Below, in pieces: positions 52,193 to 64,000 of a DNA stretch of 64,000 bases. The notes beneath the pieces were generated by a model. That model was not told the DNA's origin and searched no databases. It was given only the letters and a program-made list of their open reading frames with translations. Location of the stretch: NCBI RefSeq assembly GCF_024868665.1, contig NC_079898.1:20583948-20647947 (forward strand). Direction: 5' to 3'. Each line of letters starts with the position of its first letter. Positions within the stretch are counted from its first letter, which is position 1. Position numbers and translations under genes: made by a program. Source of the DNA: Triplophysa rosa (Eukaryota; Chordata; Actinopteri; Cypriniformes; Nemacheilidae).

Positions 52193-55100
52193 CTGAAAGA
52201 ACAAAACAACATTCAATGAGAATGCTGAGGTCACTATCACAAGAAGACACTGTACATCAGAGCCGTACTTACATCTTCTGAAGGACGGCTCTTCTCATAA
52301 CCGTGGAGCTAGATAATGGATCTTTGGTTTCACCGGGGCTTGAAAAATACTTCGACTTGCTTTGTCCACTTTGTTGCAACTACAAAAAACAAGAGGAAAC
52401 AAGCGGTTAAGAGAGAAGAATTATCAATGCACTGTCATGGAAATGTTAAACTCGATGACTTTTATACAAACTATAGCAAGAATCCAATCTCTCAACACCT
52501 GTCACGGAACTGAACAGAAAATTATTTAGTGAAAAAGAGAGCGCGACAAAGAACTCAAAAGAGAAGGCTGTTGTACTGACATGATATTTGGTGTAGTCAT
52601 GGGAACAGATCCATGGGATGTTCCCGCTTGGTCTCTTGGGTATGGCCATCAAAACAAAAGCAAAACGCTTGTGTTCAACTGCCAGCATTTAGAGAAGATC
52701 AGAACGCCCTCTGCGTGCTCATCAAAAATGTCATTGTATTCTTCCGAATATAAATATTTGTGTGTGGGTTTGCTTGTACATGTGTGTGAAGTTGTTGGGT
52801 TAAAAAATGGAAATTAAGATTAAAGGTTAACTGTGTCCTCTCTGTGCCAAATGCAAAAATAATGCCCCATGTTCAAACAAACAGAGCAATATTTTGATGG
52901 CGCCACAAAGCCGCAGTGGATTGATGTGACGATTTATCTGAGCTGATGTTTACATGGTCAAAACGTTGAGTCATAAGAGAAAAACATCATCAAAAAACTG
53001 AAAATTACCAAAACATGAAACTCTTCTATTGGTGAAGCCCAGTCAAACACACACACGTACACAGAGAAACACTTTGAAGTCCTTGTTCCACAACTAGTCA
53101 TGCTTAACATTGCGGTTCTCCGAAGAATAGAGACGGGCCAGCTTATTGAATCCCACCAACGTACACCTTCAACAGTCCTAATGAAGCTCCGTCAACAGAA
53201 CAATCCTTGAGTGAGCAAGAACAGAGCGGGTGCTTGTGGCCATCGTCTTTAGAGGCACAGGATCATTGAACTGCAATTAAACGACACAAAACAATCATTC
53301 CAGTCCACATTGATTGGATTTCATAAAAGAGGACGTTTACCCGCCGCTGGCCTCTGAACTGCTTTGAGATATATAGGCTATTAGTTCTATTTTAGGAGCA
53401 AATGGGCAGATAAGCACAAGATCTTTCAAGTCACTAGAGCTAAAGAAGGAAACTGCAGAGGGATGAGTTTCCCCTGTGTGATGCCCAAAACTGACGTCGT
53501 TGCTTTTTATTCAAATATATTATTAAAAGATGAAATTGTAGTCAACATTTTCTTTATCTGCTTTAAGCTTTTTGTTTTTCCATGCATTTTTGTATATTCG
53601 AATAAAACCCATATTCCCTGACATACTGGAGAACAACGGTCTCCAACGTGGTGCCCGCAGGCACCGGGTAGCCCGCATGAACTTTTTGAGGTGCCGGCCA
53701 TGGACTCAACAACAAGAGCTGCACATGAATGACTCTCGGGACTACCGATCCAGGCAAGTGCTGCATCGTCATGAAAGTTTATCATTTGCACGTGTTTTTA
53801 AGCTTTGCCGATGTAAATATATTCAAGTGCAAAACTATGTAAAGGAGAACTCAATTTGATCCCTGTGAGCTTGAGAAGTTGTGCGTGCTGTGCGCAGACA
53901 TATCAAACGCAAAGACGCACGTAAATTCTAAAAAAGCGCATAAAAAAGTATGCGCTGAATTGAGTCGGATTCATTTTTATCCAACAAGAAGATGTGCGCA
54001 ATTAAATACGATAGAAACACATTTACCGAATAAATTCCTCGATGCGCATCCCAAAATGAATGTGCCTTTCCTCAATTGACGGCATAACTGGACTAACCAA
54101 CTGGTCACGTTGTTCACCATCTGGAATGTTGTTATAAATTGCTTTAGCCAAAGTTTGACATGAAAGTGGTTCAGTATTACCTCCCATAACAGTCTTATAC
54201 AGCGTTCCTAAAGAGACAATTTCTGTTTAGAATATGTAATGGCGTCATAACGTGATGACATAATTCCAAAGGATGTGAAAATATGGCCCTGCTTTAACAA
54301 ATGTAAACAGTTCAAAACAAAATGTACATGTAACAGCATGCTGGATCCGTGTATTAGCTCTTAAAGTGAAGGTAGGATTAATGTATATTTAATTTAAAGT
54401 CGAGTTAATGCAGTGTTGTTTTACATTTGATTATTTTATTCAATTTCTTTATGAAAACTGTTTCTAACAATTTTGTATACCATTAAAACATAAAAAATGA
54501 TAATTTAACCACTCTAATATGCTATTCTGAGAATTGTTATGGTGGTATAACTAAGGTGAAATTGACTGTAACAAAAACCATAAACCTTAAAAGTTAAGTT
54601 AAGTATAACAAAAAATAATGCGTCACACAGTTTAAAGTTTGAAAGTATTTTCTTATTATATCCAACAAGTAGCCCTCTGGATGATTTTATCTCTTCAGGT
54701 AGCCCTCGCTTAGAAAAAAAGTTGGAGACCCTGCTGTAGAATTTAAGGCCAAATGTAACTTCTTAGATGCACGCAAGACAATACAACAACAAACCATTTT
54801 AGAAATTATTTTTTATTCGTTTTATACTTAGTGAAAATTTACAGCCTTTTATATACAATTTCATATTACAACTGCAAACTGTAACTTTTGCCTTAATATC
54901 ACCATCTGTTTGAAAATAAAAATTGCAGGTTACTTTATGTACTTATCTATACGTGTGTAAGCCAAATTGACATTATCTGTGAAATCGTAACCAACCAAGG
55001 TTATTATAGTTTACTATACCTAAAACTATTAAAACATATCTGTCGATTGAAATCCAAAAAATATTTTGGGCTATTATATTAAAAACTTAAAATTAACGAC

Positions 55101-58100
55101 AATTAAAAGTGTGGCCTGAGGAATAAACTCAAATATGTCCAAGATGAGGCACTAAAGTTATTAACTGAAAATAAACAAAAAATAAGCTAAAACTAAAACA
55201 AATTAATCTTATATAAAAACGAAAAAAAAAAAAAAATTAATTATTTCCTGGATCCTGTTTCGTAACAGGGATCATATTCCTTTAATTGGGCAATTCTCCC
55301 GGGAAAAGCACGACAAGGCGAAAGTAATAGCCCGGCCACGCGCCAACTGACGAGCATAGGAAGCGCCGCTTATCAAGATTGGCTGCGCTGTGGGCCTGCA
55401 GCTGCGGCTCGTTACTATTGCAATAGGGAGAGAAGTTTGAGGTGTGTTTGTTTGCTCACAGCATTTCAGTGATGGATGTTATAAACGGTGGATATAAAGC
55501 TGGATTTGGAGATCGTTTAGATGGCGCGGTCCCAGTGCTAAAAGATGCCGGACATGAACCGCACGCGGTAAGTCAAACTAAGTCATATGTTTGTTCTTTG
55601 TTGGCAATCGGCGTGTACGTGCATAATGTAAAAAAACACGAAGGGATTAATGCGATGATGTATTGTGTGCTCGTGCTGTAGTTCCGTCCCACTGCCCGCC
55701 TCCAGCAGCTCGTATTTTTCCGGAAATAATCGTACAGCTGTATCTACCTTTCATAAATCTGATCAAACTAAATACTCTTCGAAGATACGACGCATGCAAT
55801 ACTACTGTATAGGTACTCAAGATTAAAATGAGATTGGCAGGAACTGAGTGTGTTACCCCATCTTTAATAGTTCTGTTGCCTCTGAGCACACAAACAGCAG
55901 CGGGTTTAACAGAAGTTCACATAAATCAATTCTGTTTGACTCTAAACACTCCGATCAATGGCTGATAGAGGAACGGTTCAGTTTAAGGTGAACTGAAGGT
56001 TACAGGGTGTCTGCCGTGTTTTCAAATATCCCGATGAATTTGAGAAACAGCGTGGGCTGTTAATGTTTAAAAACAGTCCATTTCCAAAGTGGAAATAAAT
56101 GATCTGCTGTGTCATCTGCAGACCTCCATGACCACCGTCTGTCCAACTGTCTCTCCTACACACACGAGAAACTCCCCTCCTCAATTCTCAGCGTCTCTCC
56201 GCCCACTGTAACCAAGACTGGACGGGTTTTAGGGGGATATCCAGACACACAAGCTCGCACAGAAACACACCCATACTCGCTAATGATAACTCCACAGAAA
56301 ATAAACACACCCAGAGCGTGAACGCTGGATCGCGCACGCACTCGCTCCACAAAAACGCTGAGGAGAGGGGAGGAAGAACATTTGATATTTCATTTCATAT
56401 GCATTTCACAGACCCTTGGAAAACAGATGAAAGCCCGAGTGACAATGGAGCAGTGTTTATTTCCCAGAGAAAGCAATAAGTGGCCTTCTTGTTCTCTATT
56501 CTCTCCCTCAGAGGAGAACAGGGGAAATAGAAAAAGAGATAAGAGAAGAAATTCAAGGCAGACAGTTGGTGAGGAGGCCTGAAGTCAATGTGTGGGAACA
56601 GGGAAGACCGACGTGGAACAATCCAGAAACCGCAAGGCTTGAACTTGACCACCAACAGGATTTCCTCTCAGAGTCGTGTCAGTCACACAATGTTAGAGCT
56701 ATATTAGAACTGATGTCACAGTTACAGAAGGTGTCTTATTTAACAGAAACCCTTAAAAGCATTCGATAAGCCCAAGTCTAAAAGTCTCAGAGAGTTCTCT
56801 GAGAATTAAGTTCAAGTTTTGACTAAAAATGTCACACTCATAACACTGGAATTGACCATTTGTCTATTTGAATATACCACAAGAATATACTATTTGATAT
56901 AATCTAGGAACCAAGGAAATGAATAAGTCTTAACTCAGGATGACAAACTTTATCAACAATGAATTGATGTATATATGACACTATAGGGGCTTGCAAGTTC
57001 TGGCTCATCTGTATTAACAAACAAACACTTATCATGTGTTCTGACTCATTCTCTATTAGGCGGATCATTGTTACACAATCACTTGATGATCCATAAAATG
57101 AAGAGTTACAAAGAATAACCATAATGCTCTTGAGAATGGCTTTAAACTCCAAGTTAGCTGGACTGCATCCCACACCTTAGTCACACTAACCCATGTTCAA
57201 TTCACTTTCATTCATACGCAAGTACTGTAAAGTCCAATCTGCATATCTGTAGAGCAAAATGGACTAACTTGGACATTTGACCATTTACCTCAAAGACTGA
57301 CCGAAACAAAGAATGCATACATCAAAGCTGCGAGGCTTGCAATGTTGCAGTAAAGTGGAGTTTATCGTATTGCTTAAGTAGCCAAGAATCCAATCTATCA
57401 GGATTAACTGTGCTATGATCATTTGGAAAAGTAACCTTTGGAAAGCCTAAAGCAAACCACAGCAGCACCCACACGCATATTTTCCCAAAACAACTGTAGA
57501 CACACCACAGGAAAACTGTGCATTGTCATCACTGCTTAGTGTTTCAGGGATGATGCCTTTTAAAAGAATCGAGTATAACGTGACACGGTCTTGCATGCTT
57601 CCGACTCTGCAGCGTCTTTTCAATCTGTTGTTTGACATTTCCGCTAAACCTTGCTTGTTCTGTATACCACAGCAGGACAAAGGCCAGCAAAACATGGAGA
57701 AATAATGAGAAACTAAAGCTTATATACAACCCTATACAAAGAGTGGTCTGCAACACGCTACGAAAACATCTATTCAATGAATACCATTGAAAAAAATCAT
57801 CCTGTCAATGACTTTATTCCGAACATACCTGTCAGAAAAACTCTCCAGCTAAGGACATAAAGATAATCTGTACATCGTCGCAAATTCTTAGCTTCATGGC
57901 GACAAAGCAGATTCGGTGACAATGAGTCTTAAAGTGCCAAGAAGCCTTAGAACTGCAGCTTTGTGTAGCTTGGTGTGATAGGAGAGGAACAAAGAGAGGA
58001 TAAAGTTATGTCCATAAACACTGTGGGTCTGCCCAAAGGGAGAGGAGGCTGTAAAAACACATCTGCCCTGAGCTTTGATCCACCGCTTCATTACAGGACC

Positions 58101-61100
58101 GCTATCTGTGCCATTTTCCCAGCTCGCATCTCTAAATACAAAGTCACATGACCCGGAGGACGACTTGACTTAAACATGTTGACTGAAAAAGTCAACACTT
58201 TCATCACAGTGATCCAGAATATTGTAGACCAAAGGGAACTTCAATCTCTGCTACACAGTTTCTCAAGGTGTTTCGAAGCGCATTAACTGGAAGAGGGGTT
58301 GACACTTACCATCAGATGACATGATGCTGTACCACACCCACATTACACAACACCAATGAACAAACCACTTCATCCCTATGTTTCAGACCACAGTACTACA
58401 TATGAATGAATCACTCAAGAAACATGATCAATCACCAATAAAACAGTAAGGTTGAGTCATTTGGCACACACTTTTTTTATACAAAGCGATTACACTACTT
58501 TGGATTTGTTAAAGGGAAAATTCCTGTGGAGTGTATTAAAGGAATAGTTCACACAAAAAAGGAACATTGTCATTGTTTACTCACTTATCCAAACAATTAT
58601 GTTATTGATGCTGTTGGGCAACACCAGAGTTATTGATGGGACATTTGCAGACAGAACTTGAAATAAACTCTCAGAGAATGTATTCATTACCAATATACTG
58701 AATCCTCGGTTTAAACCCCTGTTGACAGAGTTCAGACACCAGAAAAAATGACTCTACACATTTTCATTTAAGATGAGGGAATTATGTGTTATAGATGTAA
58801 CAAGAAAGGACATGTTTTTGAAAGATAAAAGATTAAAACGTACAAGCCAGAAACAATTTTCAACCAATGGAGGAGGGATGGCTCTTCATAAAACAAAAAA
58901 AGATTATATATTTTAATGAATTTAATATATATTTGTGCTTTAAAAACTAAGGGAGAGCTCACACGGGTATACAAACCACCCAATATCGACATCTGACCTC
59001 TCAGTACAGTGAAAACCTTTGGTAAAATCTTTAATTTTACATGGTAAGGTTGACGTCTGCATCAAACTGCACAGTATGATTCCTTGAAATCAAAATCAAT
59101 GGTGACATCGGGCGCTCAAAAGACCAAAAGCCCCAGAAACGTAGATCATGTGGCTTCAAAATACAATTAGCAATATTCAAAACTTTCTAAAAACAGAAAA
59201 ATGACTACTTTTATGGTACTTTTGGATTTTTAAGCGCAGTGTAAAAAATGCCCGTAAAAATGGCGACATTCTGGCAGATGAGTCTAAATAAAAAATTTTG
59301 TAAAGACAAGTTACATGTTTTTAATGTTATTTTACATCCAACATTTGCAGTTTATTTAATTGGACATTTTCTATCGCATTTCAAAAAATGACAGCTTTTT
59401 ACAGTGTATGCCTTTAAGAGATGACATCACTTTCCAGTTCATAAAACACCCCTCTCAGGCGTTGAACCAGCGACCTTAAATAGTAGCAAAATCTTTAACC
59501 GCTTGAAGCTCCCCCTGAAAGATTCATGCTCTCTCGCTGCCTCCCAGAAACCGTGTGTCATGTCAACACTCGTCAGAACTCAACCTTATGACCTCTGGAT
59601 GGGTGTTATGGGAGCTCCGCACGACCGATATAAACTTTGTTTTACAAACTGAGCACTAAATAAAAAGGAAGGACCACAGACAAATCCCCCAACTGGCTGA
59701 AAACACAAGGCGTCATTCAGACTCTCGCTGTCAAAATGTGGTGAGAAAGACTGGCCATAAACATATGACAACATCGGAAGAACAAATTCACCGAGGCCAT
59801 TATCATTTTCAAATTGAAATTCGACATCGTATGTGACTCACACTGCCGAGCCGCGTTTTTCATTTCGATTCATAACTTTCCTGGCCAACCTTAGGCCGAG
59901 GAGAAAACAAGAAACTGGCTCCTATTGACAAATTAGATCGGAGCAATTGAAATAATTGGTTTGTCATGAGAGAAACTCCAGCTCTCTGTCCTGATACCTC
60001 AACTCCTCCGATCTGCCAAAGTGGCTGAGAGAGAGAGAGAGAACCACCACAAGCTCCCACTAACCCTTCCGCACAACCCATACAAGCACGGAGAACCACA
60101 TCCTGAAGAGGGGAATGCAAAAACAAGCGCTCCGCTTCCCTGAACTGGAAAAGCGGTTACACAATGTGAACTTTTCACTGTCGAACTGGATAACTTCACT
60201 CAAATTATTTACAATTCTTGCTTTCATGGAAAGCCAAAGCGAAAGCAAACGTCTGAGAGAAAAGCAACGGCAAATGATTCACCCCGAAAAGTACCGACAT
60301 TAATGGCAGGATAGACTGCCTTCATCTTTGAGCGACTCTGTATAGATTTCTCATGATTCTATTGGATGATGCAGAAAGGAAAAATGTGATCTTGAAGAAG
60401 ATCCGAGCGGGAAGTCTACACGAGAACGCTTTCATTCCGAACCCAAGAGTGTCCCACGCTAGCATCACGCGGAAGGCTCCAGAGATCCTACCACTAAACA
60501 TCCTGTTGAATCAAATCACAGCCTTCTTACCCACACTACACTAATGCTATAAAAGTGAGAGAGAGCGCGTTTGTGAGCCAACAAAAACTGTGGTTTCTTT
60601 CAGACTTCAAAAATGACAATGCTAAGCGAAAATATATTGTGTACCTATGATGCAACTCCAGTGAGAATCACAGAATTTTTTTTGGGTGAATGAATGACAC
60701 GATATATAGACAGTCCTCTTGTACATAGAATAGCTGCAGAACTCATTGACCTCAGAGGGGGTTTGAGAGCCAGCACAGAAGCCAAAGCATTTCAGTGGTC
60801 CACCTCAGAGAGCATGACCAGTGTACAGTACCTCATCCAACTAGCCCTTCCAACCTCTCTTTTGCCATCCCATAATAAAAGGGAGAGGAGAACAAAAGGC
60901 AAAGGAATTGACTGCACAAGCCAAAACCCACTTCATGGCAACCGTGCATTGGCAGAGAATGGGTGTATGAAAGCAACACAAACGTACAGGTTCTTACATT
61001 CTTGTAATATGTAATATATCGACAAATAAGCACTTGCAAAAACCACAAGCTGTCGTTCTGTTGACAGGGAAACAAATCAGTATTCTTGAGAGACAATATC

Positions 61101-63266
61101 AGATTCGTGCTGTGACACTTCTGCATGTGAAATATGACTTTAATATACATCTACTGAGTAAGTAGCTCTTACCACATCCTGGTTCAGATTTCCATTGGGA
61201 AGTACAGCGTTCTCCAGAGGACTGGCACACACTACAACACGTTCAGGAAAAACACGCAACTCTGCAAACAAAATCAACTTTAACTAAACTGTAGTGAAAG
61301 AGGTTGGTTGCAAGATGAATCATTTATCAGGACAGACATGTATACAGCATAAACAGGAATGGGAGATGGATGTAATGTTGCAGACATCTGAGGTAAAAAT
61401 GTTTATTTTTATTTCATCTAGTAAGTAAAGTGACCTGAATGTCCTATTCATGTGAAATATCAAATTCAGTAAAAAAAAACCTTGAACTATTGTTTTCAAG
61501 TAACTGGCAAAGTTGCCATGATGTTGAATGTCAACACTGGCGGAATTCACCTCCTGCCCCTCAGTCAATGCAGCTTCAAATATGTAACTAGATATAAGCA
61601 AAACAAACCACATTGTTTGATGTATTCCATTTTATTTCCTTCTAACCTTCTAAGCCAAATTTAGCTGGAAAGTGAATGCCAATCAAATTGTTGGTCAAGT
61701 CCTTTTTCCTTCGTTTTGCTTTTTCTAGATCACCAAAAATAATCCATACTGCACATTTATTACCGTGTACATCCCTACTTTGTTTTTACTTCTTTGAAGC
61801 GTGTTAAATATAAATAAGTAACATGATTATTGTAATTTCCATACGGAGTGTGGCGTCACGGTTATGTTTCCACAGACATAATAAGTCGTCAAGCCTGCAG
61901 TTGTTTACTGTGATAAATGAAGCACATTTTCCCTGTGAGCCGCTGTCTGCCTGCCTCTGGTGGACTTGGCTTTAGTCTCAAATATTTGTTAAGCTCCGCC
62001 TCTATTAGGACTGAACATCCCTGCTGAAAAAAACAATAGAAACCCAATAGAAACAATTACAGAAATTCTAATGGTTTCCATTAAAAAACATTATGAACCA
62101 TTAGCTTTTTCCATTTGAAACCATTACAAAATTACTTTTTGTAGTGTTTTGGGCATTATTCCAGTAGGCTATATTATCCCGCCAGTAGAATCCATCGCAT
62201 ACCAGTAAAACCATTACAGTTTCCATTAAAACCAATACAAATACCTTTAAAACCATTAAAACCCTTATAACTTCTTTAATGGATTCTATTGTTTTTTTCA
62301 GCAGGGATGGATTTGATTCTTACCATCTAGCCTGATAAAATGAACGGTTTCTTCAACGAAGTTGCAGTAAACGCCACAAGTTGAGTATAAAGTGTATTCT
62401 GTGTCCTGAGCTGCCAACTAAGTGAACTGCTCTCACATATTTCCGTCGACTTTTTCCAAAATAATGGTCTGGTCAGTGCCCCCCAACTGGAGGCTGACAG
62501 CTATGACCTGATAACAACACAAGTGCTTCTCATACAATCATCCGTTTTTGCGACAAAACAAAACCTTTAAAAAGTTAACAAAACCTTTAAATATTTTCAC
62601 GTTTTAATCTATGACATAAAACACCAGTTATAACCCATTCATGATTTTTTAAAGCTTTATTGTGTCTTAAAAACGGCGGTTGATAACAAGTATCGTGAAT
62701 ATAAATCTCACATATTATAATGCAACATGGGCACAAATCTCTAAAAACGTGGATGGGATTCATTTACCATGGAAAACATTTTTAATAAAGTTTGAAGGAG
62801 TTTTCAGAGGCTTGGTGGTGGTGAAGTTGATATCGAGCAACCTCAGTGTAGTCTCTTTATAACCTCATGTTAGCTCTTCTGGCGATTGTATTCAGGCTTC
62901 AAAAATAACAAATGTTGTGTTATTTGTAAAGATTATTTTGATAGACAAAACACATAGCCTAAACATCATAAACCTTTGTTAATCACAGATCTTATTTTTT
63001 GCGATCTTCCAAAGGCTTTCCGTGGTGGGAACCAGCCACCGAACTAACTTCTGGGTTGGCCTACAAAAATACGTCATACCTGTGGTACTCTATTGTGTAG
63101 GCAAAATAACAGGTCTGCATCATTTCAGATGTATTCCCGTATTTTAAAATGAATGTGGCCTTATTCAGCCTTGCAAAAAACACGATACCTCTGTAGTGCT
63201 GCCTCACAATGCACCTCAGGTTGATGTGTCGCTTCATGAAGTACACCGACAAGCGAATGTTCCCAC
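51619..63266 (-). CDS. slx4ip: SLX4-interacting protein, last four coding exons (5' part missing)
   Basis: SLX4IP binds the SLX4-XPF nuclease scaffold and acts in crosslink repair and ALT telomere maintenance. Four exons in transcript order (63189-63266, 61173-61261, 52273-52379, 51619-52192) join in phase and give 281 codons plus TGA. Against my memory of human SLX4IP, the match is clearest at VYFMKRHINLRCI (human AYFLKRGIRLRCI), ELRVFPERVVVC (human ELCVFPDRFVVC), KYFSS and MRRAVLQKIAK (human LRRNALKEIVK). The C-terminal half is serine-rich, low-complexity and basic, as in mammals. The N-terminal exons must lie beyond 64000. The gene converges on jag1, as in human 20p12. Identification rests on these motifs plus synteny. 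Confidence 0.85.
52273..52379 (-). CDS. slx4ip: slx4ip internal exon c
   Basis: 107 nt, from acceptor TTTTTTGTAG to donor GTAAGT, reading LQQSGQSKSKYFSSPGETKD and then PLSSSTVMRRAVLQKI. KYF and RRAVLQKIAK align with human DYF and RRNALKEIVK. Begins in phase 0, matching the end of exon b 8.8 kb upstream. Confidence 0.87.
53634..54733. mobile_element. hAT-type non-autonomous element, 1.1 kb, with 8-bp target duplication
   Basis: Left end CAACGGTCTCCAAC and right end GTTGGAGACCCTG are inverted repeats of the CAGGGTCTCCAAC type. The flanks CTGGAGAA (53626-53633) and CTGTAGAA (54734-54741) are 8-bp direct repeats with one mismatch, as expected for hAT. GTAGCCC motifs follow both ends. No transposase can be recognised inside. 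Confidence 0.8.
55285..55471 (+). promoter_or_regulatory. GC-rich promoter-like block inside slx4ip intron
   Basis: A local rise in GC and CpG (CCCGGCCACGCGCC, GGAAGCGCCGC) within AT-rich intron, with a GATTGGCT/AGCCAATC NF-Y (CCAAT) box at about 55378-55385 and a CCCGGGAAAA motif at 55298-55307. It lies immediately before an ATG exon with a consensus donor. Transcription would run rightwards, antisense to slx4ip. Confidence 0.4.
55472..55567 (+). CDS. Possible first coding exon of an unrecognised nested gene
   Basis: An ATG at 55472 opens 32 codons (MDVINGGYKAGFGDRLDGAV, then PVLKDAGHEPHA) ending exactly at a consensus GCG|GTAAGT donor, phase 0. The codons are GC-richer than the surroundings. 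I do not recognise the protein and found no convincing downstream exon in the window; a phase-0 acceptor at about 56409 leads into an unconvincing frame. It could also be the first exon of a non-coding RNA. Confidence 0.35.
58536..58591. mobile_element. MITE end fragment
   Basis: TTAAAGGAATAGTTCACACA with CATTGTCATTGTTTACTCAC matches the left arm of the palindromic MITE family; no right arm follows. Confidence 0.7.
61173..61261 (-). CDS. slx4ip: slx4ip internal exon b
   Basis: 89 nt after the acceptor TTTGTTTGCAG and before GTAAGA. Joined to the preceding exon it reads ELRVFPERVVVCASPLENAV and then LPNGNLNQDV. Ends in phase 0. The intron between this and exon a is 1.9 kb. Confidence 0.88.
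61262..63188 (-). other. slx4ip intron between exons a and b
   Basis: 1.93 kb of AT-rich sequence containing a 294-bp MITE (62016-62309). No extra exon recognised. Confidence 0.75.
62016..62309. mobile_element. MITE with perfect 26-bp inverted repeats
   Basis: CATCCCTGCTGAAAAAAACA plus ATAGAA at the left (62016-62041) is the exact reverse complement of 62284-62309. The interior is built from repeated short units AAACCATTA, GTTTCCATTAAAA and AACCATTAAAAC. No coding capacity; the superfamily cannot be assigned because no clear target duplication is seen. Confidence 0.9.
63189..63266 (-). CDS. slx4ip: slx4ip internal exon a (conserved core)
   Basis: 78 nt between a CTTTGGCAG acceptor and a GTATCG donor on the minus strand. 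Starts with two bases of a split codon, then GNIRLSVYFMKRHINLRCIV and RQHYR. This is the most conserved part of the SLX4IP fold seen in the window. Confidence 0.85.
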
Positions 63267-64000
63267 CTGCCAAAGTAAAACAAATTCGTCATGACTCATC
63301 AGACATCATATTGTAAATCAGACGTGCACCCATAATCACCGAACAGGTAACAGGGATCCAGCAGAGTTTAAACAAATACACATTTAGTCATGAGGAAATG
63401 AACGAATCAGCATTCAAATCATATTAATTACAGTTCATGACGCCTCTCCTGAACACAAACATTATCAATTGTATGCAGCTATGCAGAAGGCCAGATAAAA
63501 GCAAATAAGCGAGAATCATAGTTCAGACATGAACTCGAGCAGCTCCGGGGCATCTCGGCCTTTGAAGTCCACTGTAACACGCCTGACTAAACTCTGAAAC
63601 TATTTACAACCTCTATCGGTGAAAGAGCTACATGAATCCATGCTCTACTCTTTAGAGATGTGCCACTTTGCATGCACAACCTGTACTTTAGACTGAACGT
63701 GAAACTATGTCAAATCTCTAGGTACCAGCTAAGCAGCTGGAAACCGAGGTGATTTACAGTAAAACTTAAGACAGTTATTTATTGGCGTCTGTCGTCTCAC
63801 GGTAGGGCACGCTGAGATTTATTGCACGTAGGCCCTATGTGCCGTTTGAAAAAACTGACAGTTTACACGAAGAGGTGGGGTCCTGGAGATCTATTAAAAG
63901 ATTTGTCTGTTTGCACAAACACAAAAAAGTGTTTATGCAAAATGAAATTATTGAAAAGATTAGCTACATAATCCAAGATATTCATTCACGATGAGTCAGG
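63267..64000 (-). other. slx4ip upstream intron, right edge
   Basis: No exon recognised; the missing 5' exons of slx4ip are expected further right. Confidence 0.5.

Larger units (their letters stand above)
52380..61172 (-). other. slx4ip large intron (8.8 kb)
   Basis: Contains a hAT-type element (53634-54733), a GC-rich promoter-like block with a possible first exon on the opposite strand (55285-55567), a MITE end fragment (58536-58591), and a mixed-composition stretch at 59870-60300 with CAATTGAAATAATTGGTTTG that could be a conserved element. No further slx4ip exon is needed by the reading frame, although an extra exon in multiples of three is possible. Confidence 0.6.

Noticed and set aside
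53507..53859. Overlapping ORFs around 53.5-53.9 kb
   Set aside because: They straddle the left end of the hAT-type element and have no transposase or host-gene features.
56382..56582. Possible second exon of the nested gene (acceptor near 56409, frame TLGKQMKARVTMEQCLFPRE)
   Set aside because: The phase fits, but the sequence has no recognisable feature and looks like chance open frame; too weak to call.
57540..57690. Minus-strand frame EQARFSGNVKQQIEKTLQSR resembling the N-terminal part of SLX4IP, after a TATACAG acceptor
   Set aside because: The similarity is weak, no donor follows, and its position downstream of the conserved core exons is the wrong order for that part of the protein.

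Overview
The window is vertebrate nuclear DNA, almost certainly from a cypriniform (carp/zebrafish-type) teleost. The genes have many short exons with GT-AG introns. The intergenic and intronic DNA is AT-rich and carries many short palindromic DNA transposons whose ends read TTAAAGGGATAGTTCACCC...CCCTTTAA, tRNA-derived SINEs with a GGATAAAAGCGTCTG tail, and hAT-type elements; these repeats are typical of cyprinid genomes. No bacterial, plastid or viral gene was seen. The species cannot be fixed from the sequence.

Layout. (1) At 1038-1133, minus strand, there is the first coding exon of an unrecognised gene, with a YY1-type AAGATGGCGGC start; it runs off the left edge. (2) 1.1-19 kb is gene-free upstream DNA with MITEs, a GAAA microsatellite, a SINE and several non-repetitive blocks that could be jag1 enhancers. 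(3) 19349-47892, plus strand, is a complete jagged-1 Notch ligand gene. I could place all 26 coding exons; together they give an open frame of 1212 codons. The closest match I recall is zebrafish jag1b. (4) About 47.9-49.3 kb is its 3' UTR, followed by two palindromic MITEs. (5) 51.4 kb to at least 63.3 kb, minus strand, holds the last four coding exons of slx4ip; its 5' exons lie beyond the right edge. SLX4IP also lies next to JAG1, tail to tail, in human, so the arrangement is conserved. (6) The 8.8-kb slx4ip intron contains a 1.1-kb hAT element with a near-perfect 8-bp target duplication. It also holds a GC-rich, promoter-like block on the opposite strand with a possible first coding exon (55472-55567).

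Function. Jagged-1 is a type I membrane ligand: signal peptide, MNNL/C2 domain, DSL domain, 16 EGF repeats, cysteine-rich region, one membrane helix and a cytoplasmic tail ending in a PDZ ligand. It activates Notch on neighbouring cells. SLX4IP is a nuclear partner of the SLX4 nuclease scaffold. I infer no functional link between the two; the linkage is ancestral synteny.

I found no clear new biological system. The most useful leads are the two unrecognised first exons, the transposon remnants with clear ends, a (CT)n tract forming the polypyrimidine tract of a 28-nt jag1 microexon, a uORF in the jag1 leader, and the candidate regulatory blocks. All exon calls were read by eye from splice sites, reading frame and remembered family sequence.
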